Notes under the pieces: generated by a model
Databases searched by the model: none
What the model was told of the DNA's origin: nothing
What the model saw: only the letters and a program-made list of their open reading frames with translations
Part shown: piece after piece, positions 1 through 9,355 of the stretch
How positions within the stretch are numbered: position 1 is the first letter of the stretch
Layout: each line of letters starts with the position of its first letter
Assembly: GCF_020886775.1 (NCBI RefSeq)
Contig: NZ_AP024525.1
Span: 3,038,001 to 3,102,000 of the forward strand
DNA length: 64,000 nt
From: Sinomonas cyclohexanicum
GTDB lineage: Bacteria > Actinomycetota > Actinomycetes > Actinomycetales > Micrococcaceae
Direction of reading: 5' to 3'
Position numbers and translations under genes: made by a program

Positions 1-110
1 CCGCACCCCCGAAGCGCTTTGGCTACTTCGTGGACGTAGCGGGTTCCGGCGTTGTCAGCATTTAGGCAGGGAAGGACCGGGGAGAGCATCACAATTCGAC
101 GTATCGTCAC
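1..110 (-). CDS. Glycosyltransferase N-terminus (partial, runs off left edge)
   Basis: Only the first 36 codons are in the window. A GTG start at 110 overlaps the TGA stop of the upstream ABC transporter gene (GTGA), which indicates translational coupling. The visible peptide begins MTIRRIVMLSPVLPCLNADN and continues with a GTRYVHEVAKAL segment. This looks like the N-terminal Rossmann strand and loop of GT-B glycosyltransferases (family 4 type), where a conserved glycine loop precedes a helix. The family call rests on this short stretch and on the surrounding glycosyltransferases; the rest of the protein cannot be seen. Confidence 0.6.
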   Translation of the reverse strand, partial: MTIRRIVMLSPVLPCLNADNAGTRYVHEVAKALRGC

Positions 111-1891
111 AGCTTCCCCAGCGCCACGAGGTCTGCAAACTCAAGGCTGCTCGCCTCAACCTCCGAAAAGCTGCCCTCTACTTCGATCTGGCCGGCGGAC
201 AGGAAGACCACTTTGTCAGCGTTACGCACTGTTGACAGGCGGTGGGCGACAACAAGGACCGTCATCCTCCCAGCGAGGGCTTCCAGTGTTTCCGTGATTC
301 GGTGCTCTGTCGCGTTGTCAAGCGCGGAGGTCGCCTCGTCCAGTACCAGAATCCGCGGCCTTCGGTAGAGAGCCCGCGCAATGCCAACGCGCTGGCGCTG
401 GCCACCTGAGACTCGGATCCCACGCTCGCCCAGTCTCGTGTCCAATCCGTCGGGCAGCTCAGAGATCACGTCCTCCAGCTGCGCCAGCTTGATCGCTTCG
501 AACATAAGATCATGGTCCACCTCGTTACCGGCGTGACCAAAGGCTATATTCGCCTCGAGGGTGTCATCGAGCAGAAAGACGTCTTGAGGCACCACACCGA
601 TTCCTGAATACCACGACGCGAGATCTTCGCGGATGTCATGGCCACCGCAGGTGACCACTCCGGCCGAGGGCTCGAGGAGGCCCAAAACGAGATCAAGCAG
701 CGTGCTCTTCCCTGCGCCACTTGAGCCGACAAACGCCGTCGTTCGCCCCTCTGCAAGGGTCGTTGATATACCCCTTAGAACCGGTTCCGAAGAATCACTA
801 AATGAGAAGGAAAGGTTGTCGAGAGTGACATCACCACTAAAAATCTTAGATGGCTGTGCAACGATGAACGTCCCTTCAGACTTCAGTAGGCGTATCTCGG
901 CAGCCAAGATATGCAGCCCGACCCCTCCCGACCGAATGGAACCGGACGTTGCAGTCAAACGGTTAATAGTCGGAATAACCCGAGTAGATCCTGCCGCAAA
1001 CACACCGAGCACCGAAATGGCGGTAGAAGCGGGTCCGATCGCAAAAAGAACCGCAGCCACCCCTCCTATTCCCAGCACAAAGACGATTTCGAGAACGTAT
1101 TTCGGCAACTCTGAGATCAGAGAAAGCGTACGCTGTGCGTGCGCTCGGACGGTCTTCGCCTCACCAAACCGCTCGACGAAGAGTTCGCCGGCCTGCGCAA
1201 GGCGGACCTCTCGGAACCCGTTCACGCCAGGGAGCAAAGCATTCCAGGATTGCATGTCGGCCTCGGCGATCCGGCTACCGAGAGCGTGGTATCGATGGCG
1301 GAAAACCCGTTGAATTCCCCATCCGCAGCCCACAAACAAGGCTGCGGCGAGGGCCGTCGCGAGTGGCGAAACAATGAACAATACGGCGACAAGCGCGACC
1401 AAAGTCAATGCATCCGTAATCCAGTTCAAAATACCTTGCGCCACTTGACCAAACGCTTGGGGCACCGCTGACGCAATGTTTCGGTGCACCTCCGCCAGCT
1501 TTCGCGATCGATGCGCCCAATAGGGTGCATTGATGTACATAGACATCAGCTCTTTGCTCGCCTCGGCTTCCAGCCCCGTTGCAATGCCCAGCTGCCACCA
1601 CCGAAAGACAATAGTCAGACCTGACTTGAGGGCAAATGCGATCATCACCATAAGTGCTACAAACAGCACGATCGATTGGAGGTCCTGAGTTCCCAGAATC
1701 TGGGCCACAAGTCCAAGAGGCCCGGACGTAGTCGGGGCCCCCGTCACCGCCTGCATGAGGGGGACCATTGCGGCTACGCCCGCCGTGTCAAGGCCGGCAA
1801 TAAGAAGCGAGCCAAGCACAGACGGCACCGCCCACGAAAGAAAGGGTCGTTGGACAAGTCCCAGCGCCGTCCTCAGATCTTCGATCAACAT
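107..1891 (-). CDS. Fused ABC transporter (TMD-NBD), likely lipid-linked glycan flippase
   Basis: About 594 residues in the single-chain half-transporter layout. Roughly 320 N-terminal residues form several hydrophobic helices, followed by one nucleotide-binding domain. The ATPase shows a Walker A (GSSGAGKST), signature (VSGGQRQRVGIARAL), Walker B (ILVLDEATSALD) and H-loop (VAHRLS). In a glycosyltransferase cluster such proteins (MsbA/PglK type) usually flip lipid-linked oligosaccharide across the membrane; that role is inferred from context. I chose the ATG at 1891 just after a GGGGG tract; a TTG at 1933 would add 14 residues. The stop overlaps the start of the next glycosyltransferase gene on the left. 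Third-position GC is lower than in housekeeping genes further right. Confidence 0.85.
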   Translation of the reverse strand: MLIEDLRTALGLVQRPFLSWAVPSVLGSLLIAGLDTAGVAAMVPLMQAVTGAPTTSGPLGLVAQILGTQDLQSIVLFVALMVMIAFALKSGLTIVFRWWQLGIATGLEAEASKELMSMYINAPYWAHRSRKLAEVHRNIASAVPQAFGQVAQGILNWITDALTLVALVAVLFIVSPLATALAAALFVGCGWGIQRVFRHRYHALGSRIAEADMQSWNALLPGVNGFREVRLAQAGELFVERFGEAKTVRAHAQRTLSLISELPKYVLEIVFVLGIGGVAAVLFAIGPASTAISVLGVFAAGSTRVIPTINRLTATSGSIRSGGVGLHILAAEIRLLKSEGTFIVAQPSKIFSGDVTLDNLSFSFSDSSEPVLRGISTTLAEGRTTAFVGSSGAGKSTLLDLVLGLLEPSAGVVTCGGHDIREDLASWYSGIGVVPQDVFLLDDTLEANIAFGHAGNEVDHDLMFEAIKLAQLEDVISELPDGLDTRLGERGIRVSGGQRQRVGIARALYRRPRILVLDEATSALDNATEHRITETLEALAGRMTVLVVAHRLSTVRNADKVVFLSAGQIEVEGSFSEVEASSLEFADLVALGKL

Positions 1892-1950
1892 GTCCCCCAG
1901 TATCAAGCTGCCCCAGAGAGCAGCCAGCGGCAACGAGCCAGCTGATTCTA

Positions 1951-3054
1951 TCAGCCCCTAGGAAGCAGCCCCCGACACATCGCAACAACGTTGTCTGCCC
2001 AGACATCCCAGTTCAGACTTGACCGAGACCGTTGGACGGCGGCCCGCGAGAACGACGACCAAAGCTCCGGCTCGCTGATGGCTGCGAGGGCAGCAGCAGC
2101 TGCACCGATCCCAACTAGCCCCCCCTCTACCAAATACCCAGTGCGCCCATCGGCGACGATCGACGCCGTACCGCCCGTCGATGTTGCTATCACGGGGAGC
2201 CCGTGAGCGTGAGCGTCGGTGAGTGTGACTCCACCGGCGTTTGCCCGCGCCATCTCAAGTAAGACGTGATGTGCGGCGTAGAGCTCGGACATCCGAGCTC
2301 TGTCCACGCCGCCGACGGCATGCGCCCATTCCGGAAGGTCCGATGGACTGTCGCCTACGATCGTGAGTTCGAGCGAAAGGCCGCCTGCCCGAGCGAGAGC
2401 CGCCGCCTTGAGGGCCGCCGCACCCCCCTTGCGGATCCAATCGCTTGCGACGACGAGGACTTTCAGGACCCCCCCGTCGTAATGACATACTCTCCCTTCA
2501 GACTCGATACCGGGCCCAAAGGGCAAGACCTTGATGGTATCGACTGCGACACCGTAGTGGCCCACCAGTGACTCTTGTGCCCAACTTGTAGCAACTGAGA
2601 AGGCTGAAGTACGTATGCGTGCCCGACTGTCCACAACCTCAGCTTGCCAACGGGATATAGGGTGTACTCCCGTGAAAATTGGATAAAAGTCAGCTATGGC
2701 CGCAGGTGTAGCGTCTGTAACCTGGAGAACAGGCACACCTGGCGGGAGGAAGGCGATGTCTTGAGAACCTGCGATTGCAACGATCGCATCGACAGGAGTC
2801 TTACCAATCTCCTTCAGGACGTAATTCGACCGCAGCCGTGAAGTTGCGATTGCTTGGCCGACACGATATGTCTGGTTGGTTGTCGTGCCAATGACGCGGG
2901 CGAGGCCACGGTCGACCACTGCGGGGACAACAGCGTTTGTTTCCACGACATGGACTTCCACTCGTGCACCGAGCGAATGGACAATATGTGGCACAACTCC
3001 AGACCAAGCACTCGGGTCCGCCACAGACCAAGGCGAGACGACACCTATCCGCAC
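1951..3054 (-). CDS. Glycosyltransferase, family 4-like (GT-B fold)
   Basis: A 367-residue protein with a GTG start at 3054. The N-terminal half begins MRIGVVSPWS, a typical GT-B first strand. The C-terminal half has the conserved nucleotide-sugar site region: VLVVASDWIRKGG, then an acidic/serine patch, and GLPVIATSTGG followed by DGRTGYLV, the usual end of the group 1 domain. It lies directly upstream of the ABC flippase gene, with about 60 bp to the preferred flippase start, so the two are probably co-transcribed. The likely role is adding a hexose to the growing surface glycan; donor and acceptor cannot be told from sequence. Confidence 0.85.
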   Translation of the reverse strand: MRIGVVSPWSVADPSAWSGVVPHIVHSLGARVEVHVVETNAVVPAVVDRGLARVIGTTTNQTYRVGQAIATSRLRSNYVLKEIGKTPVDAIVAIAGSQDIAFLPPGVPVLQVTDATPAAIADFYPIFTGVHPISRWQAEVVDSRARIRTSAFSVATSWAQESLVGHYGVAVDTIKVLPFGPGIESEGRVCHYDGGVLKVLVVASDWIRKGGAAALKAAALARAGGLSLELTIVGDSPSDLPEWAHAVGGVDRARMSELYAAHHVLLEMARANAGGVTLTDAHAHGLPVIATSTGGTASIVADGRTGYLVEGGLVGIGAAAAALAAISEPELWSSFSRAAVQRSRSSLNWDVWADNVVAMCRGLLPRG

Positions 3055-3102
3055 GGCGTATCAGCGCTTCTGGATGACAGAGTGGACGACAGACAAGCGG
3101 CA

Positions 3103-3131
3103 GGCACGGTCCGATACTATCGGATCGTGCC
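3103..3131. promoter_or_regulatory. 29-bp near-perfect palindrome between divergent glycosyltransferase genes
   Basis: Left arm GGCACGGTCCGATA, a central C, and right arm TATCGGATCGTGCC match over 14 positions with one G/A mismatch. It sits midway in the 118-bp gap between the GTG at 3054 (minus strand) and the ATG at 3173 (plus strand). An operator serving both divergent promoters is the simplest reading; a hairpin in a leader RNA is the alternative. No poly-T follows, so it is a poor terminator. Confidence 0.5.
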
Positions 3132-3172
3132 GCCCCATCACGAGGGAGGCCGGAACAACCTGTAGGGGGGCC

Positions 3173-4276
3173 ATGCGCCTTGTATACGTCCAACCTGGAC
3201 TTAGCACAGCAGAGTCGGGAGAGGTGCCACTGGACGACAAGACGGTAGCGGGACTCGAAGAGTACGCGAGGAGCTGGCCTGGGCGCATCCTTGTGGTCGC
3301 AACAGTCCTGCCCGGCCCGCAACTGCCTCGGGAAGAACACCGAGAGTACTTCGATGTTATTGCGACGCGGAACGCCGCCGTCACCATCCGTAATCTGAAG
3401 CCCGCTGCTGTCCTCGCGCTCCATCGCGGCGACTCCTCCGCGATCCTCAACACTGGCGTTCCGGTGGTCCTGACAAGCGAATACCCGATGTCCGTGCGGC
3501 TCGCCCAACAGCTCATTAGAGCACAGACGTCCGCAGACCGGGTGCGCATCATGGCAGGATCGGCGCGCCAAGAGCTGCATTTTAGGACCTCAGCGCGCAA
3601 TGCGGCGGGTCTTCAATGCAACGGCTTCCCGTCTTGGAAGGCGTACGCCAGCTTGAACCGCAGCCCGATATTCTTCCATGACCACCGCATTCGCACCAAA
3701 GACATTCCGGCTGCATTAGCCACCGAACCTTGGGACGGTTCCCGGCCTCTGCGCATTGCCTTCTCGGGACGGCTTACAGCCATTAAAGGACCCCAATTCG
3801 CGCTTCAGATGGCCCGTGAACTCGATCGCAAAAAGGCACCGGTCGAGCTCTACTTTACTGGAGACGGCGATCTGCGCCAAGAATTGGAAAAATCCGCGCC
3901 AGAGAACACCCATTTTATAGGAATGCTCGACTTCGAGCGCGAGTGGAAGCCATTCTTCCGAAACCACGTCGATATCGCCATCCTCCCCCACCCTCAGGGC
4001 GACCCGTCATGCACCTACTTTGAGGCGCTTGGCTGCGGCGCACCCATTCTTGGGTTCGCGAATTCGACACTCACGCCATTAATCGAAAGAAGCGACGCCG
4101 GATGGACGACACGGTCAAATGGACAAGCCCTCGCAAACAAGGTGTTCAGTCTGCTAGAAAACCCGGAACAAATTGCGGCGGCCCGATCCTCTGGGATTAA
4201 CTACATAGCTGGACAAACCTTCGAGAATGTGGCCCATCAACGTATGAGGCACGTTCTCGAGTGCATCGCTACCTGA
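3173..4276 (+). CDS. Glycosyltransferase, family 4-like (GT-B fold)
   Basis: A 367-residue protein. I chose the ATG at 3173, preceded by AGGGGGGCC, because the frame upstream of it reads as non-coding. The C-terminal domain is typical: a phosphate/nucleotide loop (LRIAFSGRLTAIKGPQFAL), FTGDGDLRQELE, FIGMLDFE, then the sugar-binding segment DPSCTYFEALGCGAPILGF with the catalytic-type Glu (E in FEAL). It runs tail-to-tail into the family 2 transferase with an 8-bp overlap of coding ends. Substrate unknown. Confidence 0.85.
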   Translation: MRLVYVQPGLSTAESGEVPLDDKTVAGLEEYARSWPGRILVVATVLPGPQLPREEHREYFDVIATRNAAVTIRNLKPAAVLALHRGDSSAILNTGVPVVLTSEYPMSVRLAQQLIRAQTSADRVRIMAGSARQELHFRTSARNAAGLQCNGFPSWKAYASLNRSPIFFHDHRIRTKDIPAALATEPWDGSRPLRIAFSGRLTAIKGPQFALQMARELDRKKAPVELYFTGDGDLRQELEKSAPENTHFIGMLDFEREWKPFFRNHVDIAILPHPQGDPSCTYFEALGCGAPILGFANSTLTPLIERSDAGWTTRSNGQALANKVFSLLENPEQIAAARSSGINYIAGQTFENVAHQRMRHVLECIAT

Positions 4277-5123
4277 TTAGGAGTGCTCTGAGCCGCGCTT
4301 TAACGACCCTGGCAATCGATAGAAGATTGGGGTTTCTGTCACGAAGCCTCTCGAGCCACGCATAGCGATACCGCAGGTCGTTGATCTCGTCCTGCTGGCG
4401 GAAGATGTAATCGAAGAGGTCCTCAGCGTGTTGGCCGTAGAGCTCGAGATTGTTCCTCATCATGCGAGCACTATTGTCAATCAGTACCTTCCTATCGGCT
4501 CCTACAACGTCGTTGACGCTTGTCTTGTGCCCACGCCGGTAGAAGAAGTGGACACCGTCGAGCCTGAACGGGACGAGCCCGCGCGCAAGGATTTTCAAGA
4601 CGAAATCATGGTCCTCCCGCCCACGCATCACCTCGTCATAGCCGCCAACAGCAGCCCAGTCGCTCTTGCGAAACAAGCTTGTGGCGAAGATCAGGTTATG
4701 TATCAAGATGTGCCGCCACGAAAAATCCGGAAGGCCCCAAGGGGAGTTGATACTTCCGAAAAACTCTGCCCGACAGTAGACCATGCCGACCTCCTTCCGT
4801 TCGTCAAGGACCGCCACACCCTTTGCCACATACGGCGGAGCAATGATGTCGTCGGCCCCGAGCGGCAGAATGTATGGTCCCGAGGCCGCTTTGATCGCCG
4901 TGTTGAGCGCTCCGGCTGGTCCCATGTTGGCTTGGTGGATGACGGAGACGCGGTTCCAACCGCTGACTTCAGCGAGCACACCTCGAGTGGGAGCATCAGT
5001 TGACCCGTCGTCGACCACAACGACATCGAGGTCGGTGTGGGTCTGAGCGAGCGCGCTGCGCAGCGTCTCTGCCAGGGTTGCTCCATCGTTGAAGCAAGGA
5101 ACAACGACGGTGACGTGGCTCAT
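4269..5123 (-). CDS. Glycosyltransferase family 2 (GT-A fold)
   Basis: A 284-residue protein starting MSHVTVVVPCFNDGATL, the classic GT2 N-terminus. VVDDGSTD at about residue 40 and LPLGADD at about 90 give the nucleotide- and metal-binding acidic motifs. GREDHDFVLKIL further on matches the general-base ED segment. The ATG at 5123 follows GGGGAG with good spacing; longer upstream frames lack any family similarity. It probably transfers a sugar from a nucleotide donor to the surface polysaccharide repeat unit. The 3' end overlaps the convergent glycosyltransferase gene by 8 bp. Confidence 0.87.
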   Translation of the reverse strand: MSHVTVVVPCFNDGATLAETLRSALAQTHTDLDVVVVDDGSTDAPTRGVLAEVSGWNRVSVIHQANMGPAGALNTAIKAASGPYILPLGADDIIAPPYVAKGVAVLDERKEVGMVYCRAEFFGSINSPWGLPDFSWRHILIHNLIFATSLFRKSDWAAVGGYDEVMRGREDHDFVLKILARGLVPFRLDGVHFFYRRGHKTSVNDVVGADRKVLIDNSARMMRNNLELYGQHAEDLFDYIFRQQDEINDLRYRYAWLERLRDRNPNLLSIARVVKARLRALLIR

Positions 5124-5310
5124 GGAGTCTCCCCAAGTGATGCGAGTGCGCGACCGTGCGTGGCGGCGCCTACGTAATCGTAGAGCCTCGCTGGTGACGT
5201 CCGGTAAGATTTCGGAGGAGTGCGAGTAGTTGACGCGGTATTCATGCCTGCGCCGACCTTTAGCAGCATGAATGCCGCACAGTAGGTCCGTTAGTTCAGC
5301 AGGGGGCAAG

Positions 5311-6795
5311 ATGGGGAGCCGGAGCACCACCGCGCCAGACGTTCCCCGCTGGATGCGGTGGACACACCGCAGGCTGTCCTGGTCCCACCGCTCAGTTCTG
5401 ACCGCGGTCGATTTGGTTTGCGTGGTGTGGGCCGTCCTCGGCGCCCAGATCCTCCGGTTTGGAGCGAGCGACCCTTCGCTCGACGTCATGGTCCGTCAGG
5501 CTCCCTACACGGTGGTGGGCGCGGCTCTGGCAGTCGCATGGATCGTGATGCTCGAGCTCTGGGGCGCCCGGGACCCCAGGATTCTGGGCTACGGAACCAC
5601 AGAATACAAGCTTGTAACCACAGCCTCACTATGGCTGTTCGGTGGGATAGCGGTCGTCTCGTACGTATTCCAACTGGAGACCGCGCGCGGATACGTTGCC
5701 ATTGCCCTGCCTCTCGGTATCGCGTCCCTCCTATTTGGACGGTGGACGCTGCGCAGCGGGCTCGTGCGTAACCGCACGGCGGGCCGCCAGCTCTCCAGAG
5801 TCCTGCTGGTCGGCTCACTCGACACGGTGGAACACCTCAACCGCCAGCTGAGCAGGCACCCCGAGGCCGGCTACCGGCCGATTGCGGCCTTCGTGCCAGG
5901 CTATGAGGGCACAGACCTGGGCAACGGACTCGGTCGGCTTCCAGTGGTTGGAGGCGCCCCGTTTCTCGACGCCATCCTTCGAGCAATCGTCGAGACGAAG
6001 GCGGACACGGTCGCGATCTCCGGCGGTGCAGCTATCGATACCGAGACGCTCCGCCAGCTCGGCTGGCAGCTCGCTTCCCGGGACATTGCCATGATCATGG
6101 CGCCCGCACTCACGGACGTTGCCGGGCCCCGGATTCACACCCAGCCGGTGGCGGGCCTCCCCCTAATCCACGTCACGACCCCTAAGCTCGAAGGTGCCCA
6201 AGGCGTTGCGAAGCGGGGATTCGACCTCGCCGTCGCGGGTATCCTCCTTGCCCTCCTCGCCGTCCCCATGTTCATCGTCGCGTTGATGGTGAGAATGGAC
6301 AGCCCAGGTGCGGCACTGTTCCGCCAGACGAGGGTCGGGAAGGCCGGCGAGGGGTTCAGGATGCTCAAGTTCCGCTCAATGACCGCCGATGCTGAGTCCC
6401 GCCTCGACGAGCTCCACAGCGCAAGCGACGGCAATGGTGTGCTCTTCAAGCTGAAGAACGATCCTCGAGTCACGACATTCGGACGATTCATCCGCCGGTA
6501 TTCGATCGACGAGCTTCCCCAACTACTCAATGTACTTAAAGGTGACATGAGCTTGGTCGGCCCGCGCCCGCCGCTTCCCGCAGAGGTTGCAGGCTACGAC
6601 GACTTCGCCCACCGACGCCTCCTTGTCAAGCCCGGAATCACCGGCCTCTGGCAGGTCAGCGGCCGCTCCGACCTCTCGTGGGAGGATTCCATGCGGCTCG
6701 ACCTCTACTACGTTGAGAACTGGTCAATGATCCAAGACCTCATGATTCTCATGAAGACGATACGGGCCGTCATAACATCGAACGGGGCCTATTGA
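5311..6795 (+). CDS. Polyprenyl glycosylphosphotransferase (initiating sugar transferase)
   Basis: A 494-residue membrane protein that starts polysaccharide repeat-unit synthesis by moving a sugar-1-phosphate from a UDP-sugar onto undecaprenyl phosphate. About four N-terminal membrane helices come first. A CoA-binding-like Rossmann domain follows (LLVGSLDTVEHLNRQL), then a fifth helix. The catalytic bacterial sugar transferase domain carries FRQTRVGKAGEGFRMLKFRS, LPQLLNVLKGDMSLVGPRP, PGITGLWQVSGRS and an LDLYYVENWS ending. The ATG at 5311 is preceded by AGGGGGcaag; an ATG 39 bp earlier has no ribosome site. galE begins one base after its stop, so this is the head of a plus-strand operon. Confidence 0.93.
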   Translation: MGSRSTTAPDVPRWMRWTHRRLSWSHRSVLTAVDLVCVVWAVLGAQILRFGASDPSLDVMVRQAPYTVVGAALAVAWIVMLELWGARDPRILGYGTTEYKLVTTASLWLFGGIAVVSYVFQLETARGYVAIALPLGIASLLFGRWTLRSGLVRNRTAGRQLSRVLLVGSLDTVEHLNRQLSRHPEAGYRPIAAFVPGYEGTDLGNGLGRLPVVGGAPFLDAILRAIVETKADTVAISGGAAIDTETLRQLGWQLASRDIAMIMAPALTDVAGPRIHTQPVAGLPLIHVTTPKLEGAQGVAKRGFDLAVAGILLALLAVPMFIVALMVRMDSPGAALFRQTRVGKAGEGFRMLKFRSMTADAESRLDELHSASDGNGVLFKLKNDPRVTTFGRFIRRYSIDELPQLLNVLKGDMSLVGPRPPLPAEVAGYDDFAHRRLLVKPGITGLWQVSGRSDLSWEDSMRLDLYYVENWSMIQDLMILMKTIRAVITSNGAY

Positions 6796-6796
6796 A

Positions 6797-7810
6797 ATGC
6801 GCATCCTCATCACAGGCGGCGCCGGGTATCTCGGCACACACACCTGCCTTTCGCTCATCGCCGCTGGCCACCACGTCCACGTCTTCGACAGCCTGGTGAA
6901 CGCCTCGCGTGAAGCCGTGAGACGGACCTCGGAAATCGCCGGATACAATATCCCGGTCACTGAAGGCGACCTCCTCGACCGCTCCGCGCTTGCCGCCGCC
7001 ATCGCAGAATGCCGGCCAGAGGCCGTCGTCCATTTCGCCGGCCTCAAGTCCGTCAGCGAATCTAACTCCCAGCCGCTGCGCTATGTGACGAACAATGTCA
7101 CCGGAACCGTGCAGCTCCTCGAGGTGATGGATACCTTCGGAGTTCGGACCCTCCTCTTCTCCTCTTCCGCGACGGTATACGGAGTCACGGACACGGTTCC
7201 CACCCGAGAAGACCATACTCTTTCGGTCACCAACCCTTACGGCCGCACGAAGCTCGCGGTCGAGGAAATCCTGAGGGACCTCAGCGCTTCGGCTCCCGGC
7301 TGGAGAATCGGGATCCTGCGCTACTTCAACCCGGTGGGCGCCCACCCGACCGGCAGGATCGGCGAGGACCCACGAGGCGTCCCGAACAACCTTGTGCCCT
7401 TTGTGGGACAGGTCGCGGTTGGCCGTCGGGACACTCTTCACGTATTCGGAGGGGATTATCCCACTCCCGACGGGACCGGAGTCCGAGACTACCTACATGT
7501 CATGGACCTGGCCGACGGTCATGTCGCGGCGTTGGCGTGGGTCGCGGCCAAGCCGGGAGTGGGTGTCTGGAATCTGGGCACTGGAAGGGGCTACTCAGTG
7601 CTCGAGGTCATCCGGGCGTACGAGGAAGTCTCCGGACGGCCTGTTCCCTACACCATCATGGACCGGCGGCCCGGCGACGTTGCGGTGAGCTACGCGGACG
7701 CCACCAAGGCCGCTAAAGAGCTCGGTTGGAAGGCCTCTCGGACTCTCCACGACATGATCGAGGACCACTGGCACTGGCAGAGTGCGAATCCAACCGGGTA
7801 CGGGAAATGA
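6797..7810 (+). CDS. galE: UDP-glucose 4-epimerase
   Basis: A 337-residue short-chain dehydrogenase-fold enzyme that interconverts UDP-glucose and UDP-galactose, using bound NAD. Visible motifs are the N-terminal GGAGYLGTH nucleotide-binding glycine motif, VVHFAGLKSVSES, FSSSATVYG, the catalytic YGRTK (Tyr-x-x-x-Lys) and RYFNPVGAHPTG. Length matches bacterial GalE. It starts one base after the sugar transferase stop and its own stop overlaps the next glycosyltransferase start (ATGA). It therefore most likely supplies UDP-galactose for the polysaccharide made by its operon neighbours. Confidence 0.95.
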   Translation: MRILITGGAGYLGTHTCLSLIAAGHHVHVFDSLVNASREAVRRTSEIAGYNIPVTEGDLLDRSALAAAIAECRPEAVVHFAGLKSVSESNSQPLRYVTNNVTGTVQLLEVMDTFGVRTLLFSSSATVYGVTDTVPTREDHTLSVTNPYGRTKLAVEEILRDLSASAPGWRIGILRYFNPVGAHPTGRIGEDPRGVPNNLVPFVGQVAVGRRDTLHVFGGDYPTPDGTGVRDYLHVMDLADGHVAALAWVAAKPGVGVWNLGTGRGYSVLEVIRAYEEVSGRPVPYTIMDRRPGDVAVSYADATKAAKELGWKASRTLHDMIEDHWHWQSANPTGYGK

Positions 7811-8904
7811 GTATGCAGACAATTGCCCAAGAGCCACGCATTCTTGGGCTGTTCGACCACGCGGGCATCCTCGACCGCAGCGCACGCCGCCACGGTGCCA
7901 ACCAGGTGTCGGGCCCCTACCGAGTCGACCTGCTCGACGAACTCGGGTATGAGCTCCGCACCGTGCTTCCTGCGCGAGGCCGTCTTCATCGCAAGTTACG
8001 GGACGTCGTCGAGCACCGCTTGGGCCTCGAAATGGACATGGCTCTCCGTGCAATGCGCGAGGTGGCACGCGCAGATGCGGTGTTGGCGATGTTCGAGAGG
8101 CGGGCCGAATTCGTTGCCCGGCTTCGCCGTCGAGGCATCCCGCCTTTCGCAGGCCGACCTTTCTGGGCCATCTCGTGCTGGTGGGCCGACGAGATGCTGA
8201 GCATGGATCATGCCAGGCGCGCCCGCATCGCCCGAGACATCGAGGGCCTTGACGGGCTCGTGGTGTTCAGCGAGAACCAGAGAGCGATCTTTGCGGACGC
8301 CGGCGTGCCCGAGGCCAAGATCCACAGCGTCGACTTCGGCGTCGACCCCAAGTTCTACTCGCCCGGACCAGCATCAGCGCGACGATTCCAAGTGTTTTCT
8401 GCTGGCGTAGACCGGGGCCGCGACTTCGACTCGCTTGTCGGGGCGGCACGTCTCCTTCCTGACGTCCAGTTCGATATCTTTACCCAACCCGGCCGTATCC
8501 CGGGCTCAGTACCGACAAACATCACGCTCCATGCGCCAGTGGGCATCGTGGAGCACCGGGACAATCTGCGCGCTGCGGACTTGGTCGTGGTACCCACGCA
8601 CGATCTCGCTTACCCCACGGGACAGTCGGTGCTCCTCGAGGCATCGGGTTGCGGAAAGTGCGTTGCAGTGACGTCGACGAACGCAATGGAACAGTACTTC
8701 ACAGACGGGGTCACCGCACTCGCCATGCCACTTCACGACCCCCAGGGGATCGCCGAGGTGGTTGCGAATGCCATTAGTTCCCCCGGCCTACGGGCGGAAA
8801 TTGGCACCAACGCGAGGTCCGCAGTAGAGCAGCACTACAACTTCTCAAGAATGTGGACAGAGATCGGAGCGCTGATCACGACCCATACGAATCATTTCAA
8901 TTGA
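7807..8904 (+). CDS. Glycosyltransferase, family 4-like
   Basis: A 365-residue protein translationally coupled to galE by an ATGA overlap. An N-terminal segment of about 150 residues is poorly conserved. The C-terminal domain shows the GT-B pattern: VFSAGVDRGRDFDSLVGAA, NITLHAPVG, and YPTGQSVLLEASGCGKCVA, where the Glu of LLEA is the usual donor-ribose contact. The second in-frame ATG at 7813 is an equally possible start. It is the last intact gene of the sugar transferase-galE operon. A perfect 14-bp palindrome spans its stop codon. Confidence 0.82.
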   Translation: MSMQTIAQEPRILGLFDHAGILDRSARRHGANQVSGPYRVDLLDELGYELRTVLPARGRLHRKLRDVVEHRLGLEMDMALRAMREVARADAVLAMFERRAEFVARLRRRGIPPFAGRPFWAISCWWADEMLSMDHARRARIARDIEGLDGLVVFSENQRAIFADAGVPEAKIHSVDFGVDPKFYSPGPASARRFQVFSAGVDRGRDFDSLVGAARLLPDVQFDIFTQPGRIPGSVPTNITLHAPVGIVEHRDNLRAADLVVVPTHDLAYPTGQSVLLEASGCGKCVAVTSTNAMEQYFTDGVTALAMPLHDPQGIAEVVANAISSPGLRAEIGTNARSAVEQHYNFSRMWTEIGALITTHTNHFN

Positions 8905-9355
8905 AATCATTGTATAGATGACCAATCTTCTCTCGTCACCATCCGCAGGGGCTGGAGACGGACAGCAGGTGGTTCCGTCCAGATAGGCTGCCACCTAGAC
9001 GCCGAAGCCTTGCTGGCGGTGCTTGCCGAACCACTCCGTGATTCCCGGATCCGTCCGGGCGCAAGGGCGCCGAGTTCGCGGGGGTGAGGCAGGCATGTTC
9101 TGTCGGGCTAGGACGAGCACGCGACCTGCCGGACCAGGCTCAGGCCCTCCCGGTGCCCACGAACCCACGCCGAGCCTGTGATTCCGTGGATCCGACACAC
9201 AAGCTCGACGATCTCCTCACGGGTGAATTCTGTTGCAGAGTGATAACTTATCGAGCCTCTTCCGTGGCGCATTTGGAGGGTGGTAACTCAAAATTGCACC
9301 AAGAGAAGGGTCGATTCCTATGCCAGGCACCCGGGGGCAGGCAAATGAATTAAGT
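8905..9355. other. Intergenic region without an intact gene
   Basis: About 450 bp separates two opposed glycosyltransferase genes. Short open stretches exist on both strands, but none has a start with a ribosome site or recognisable protein similarity. The minus strand reads a fragment beginning EFTREEIVELVCRIHGITG before stops, which could be the ruin of a small gene. GC drops near 9230-9350. I see no terminator. Confidence 0.4.
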
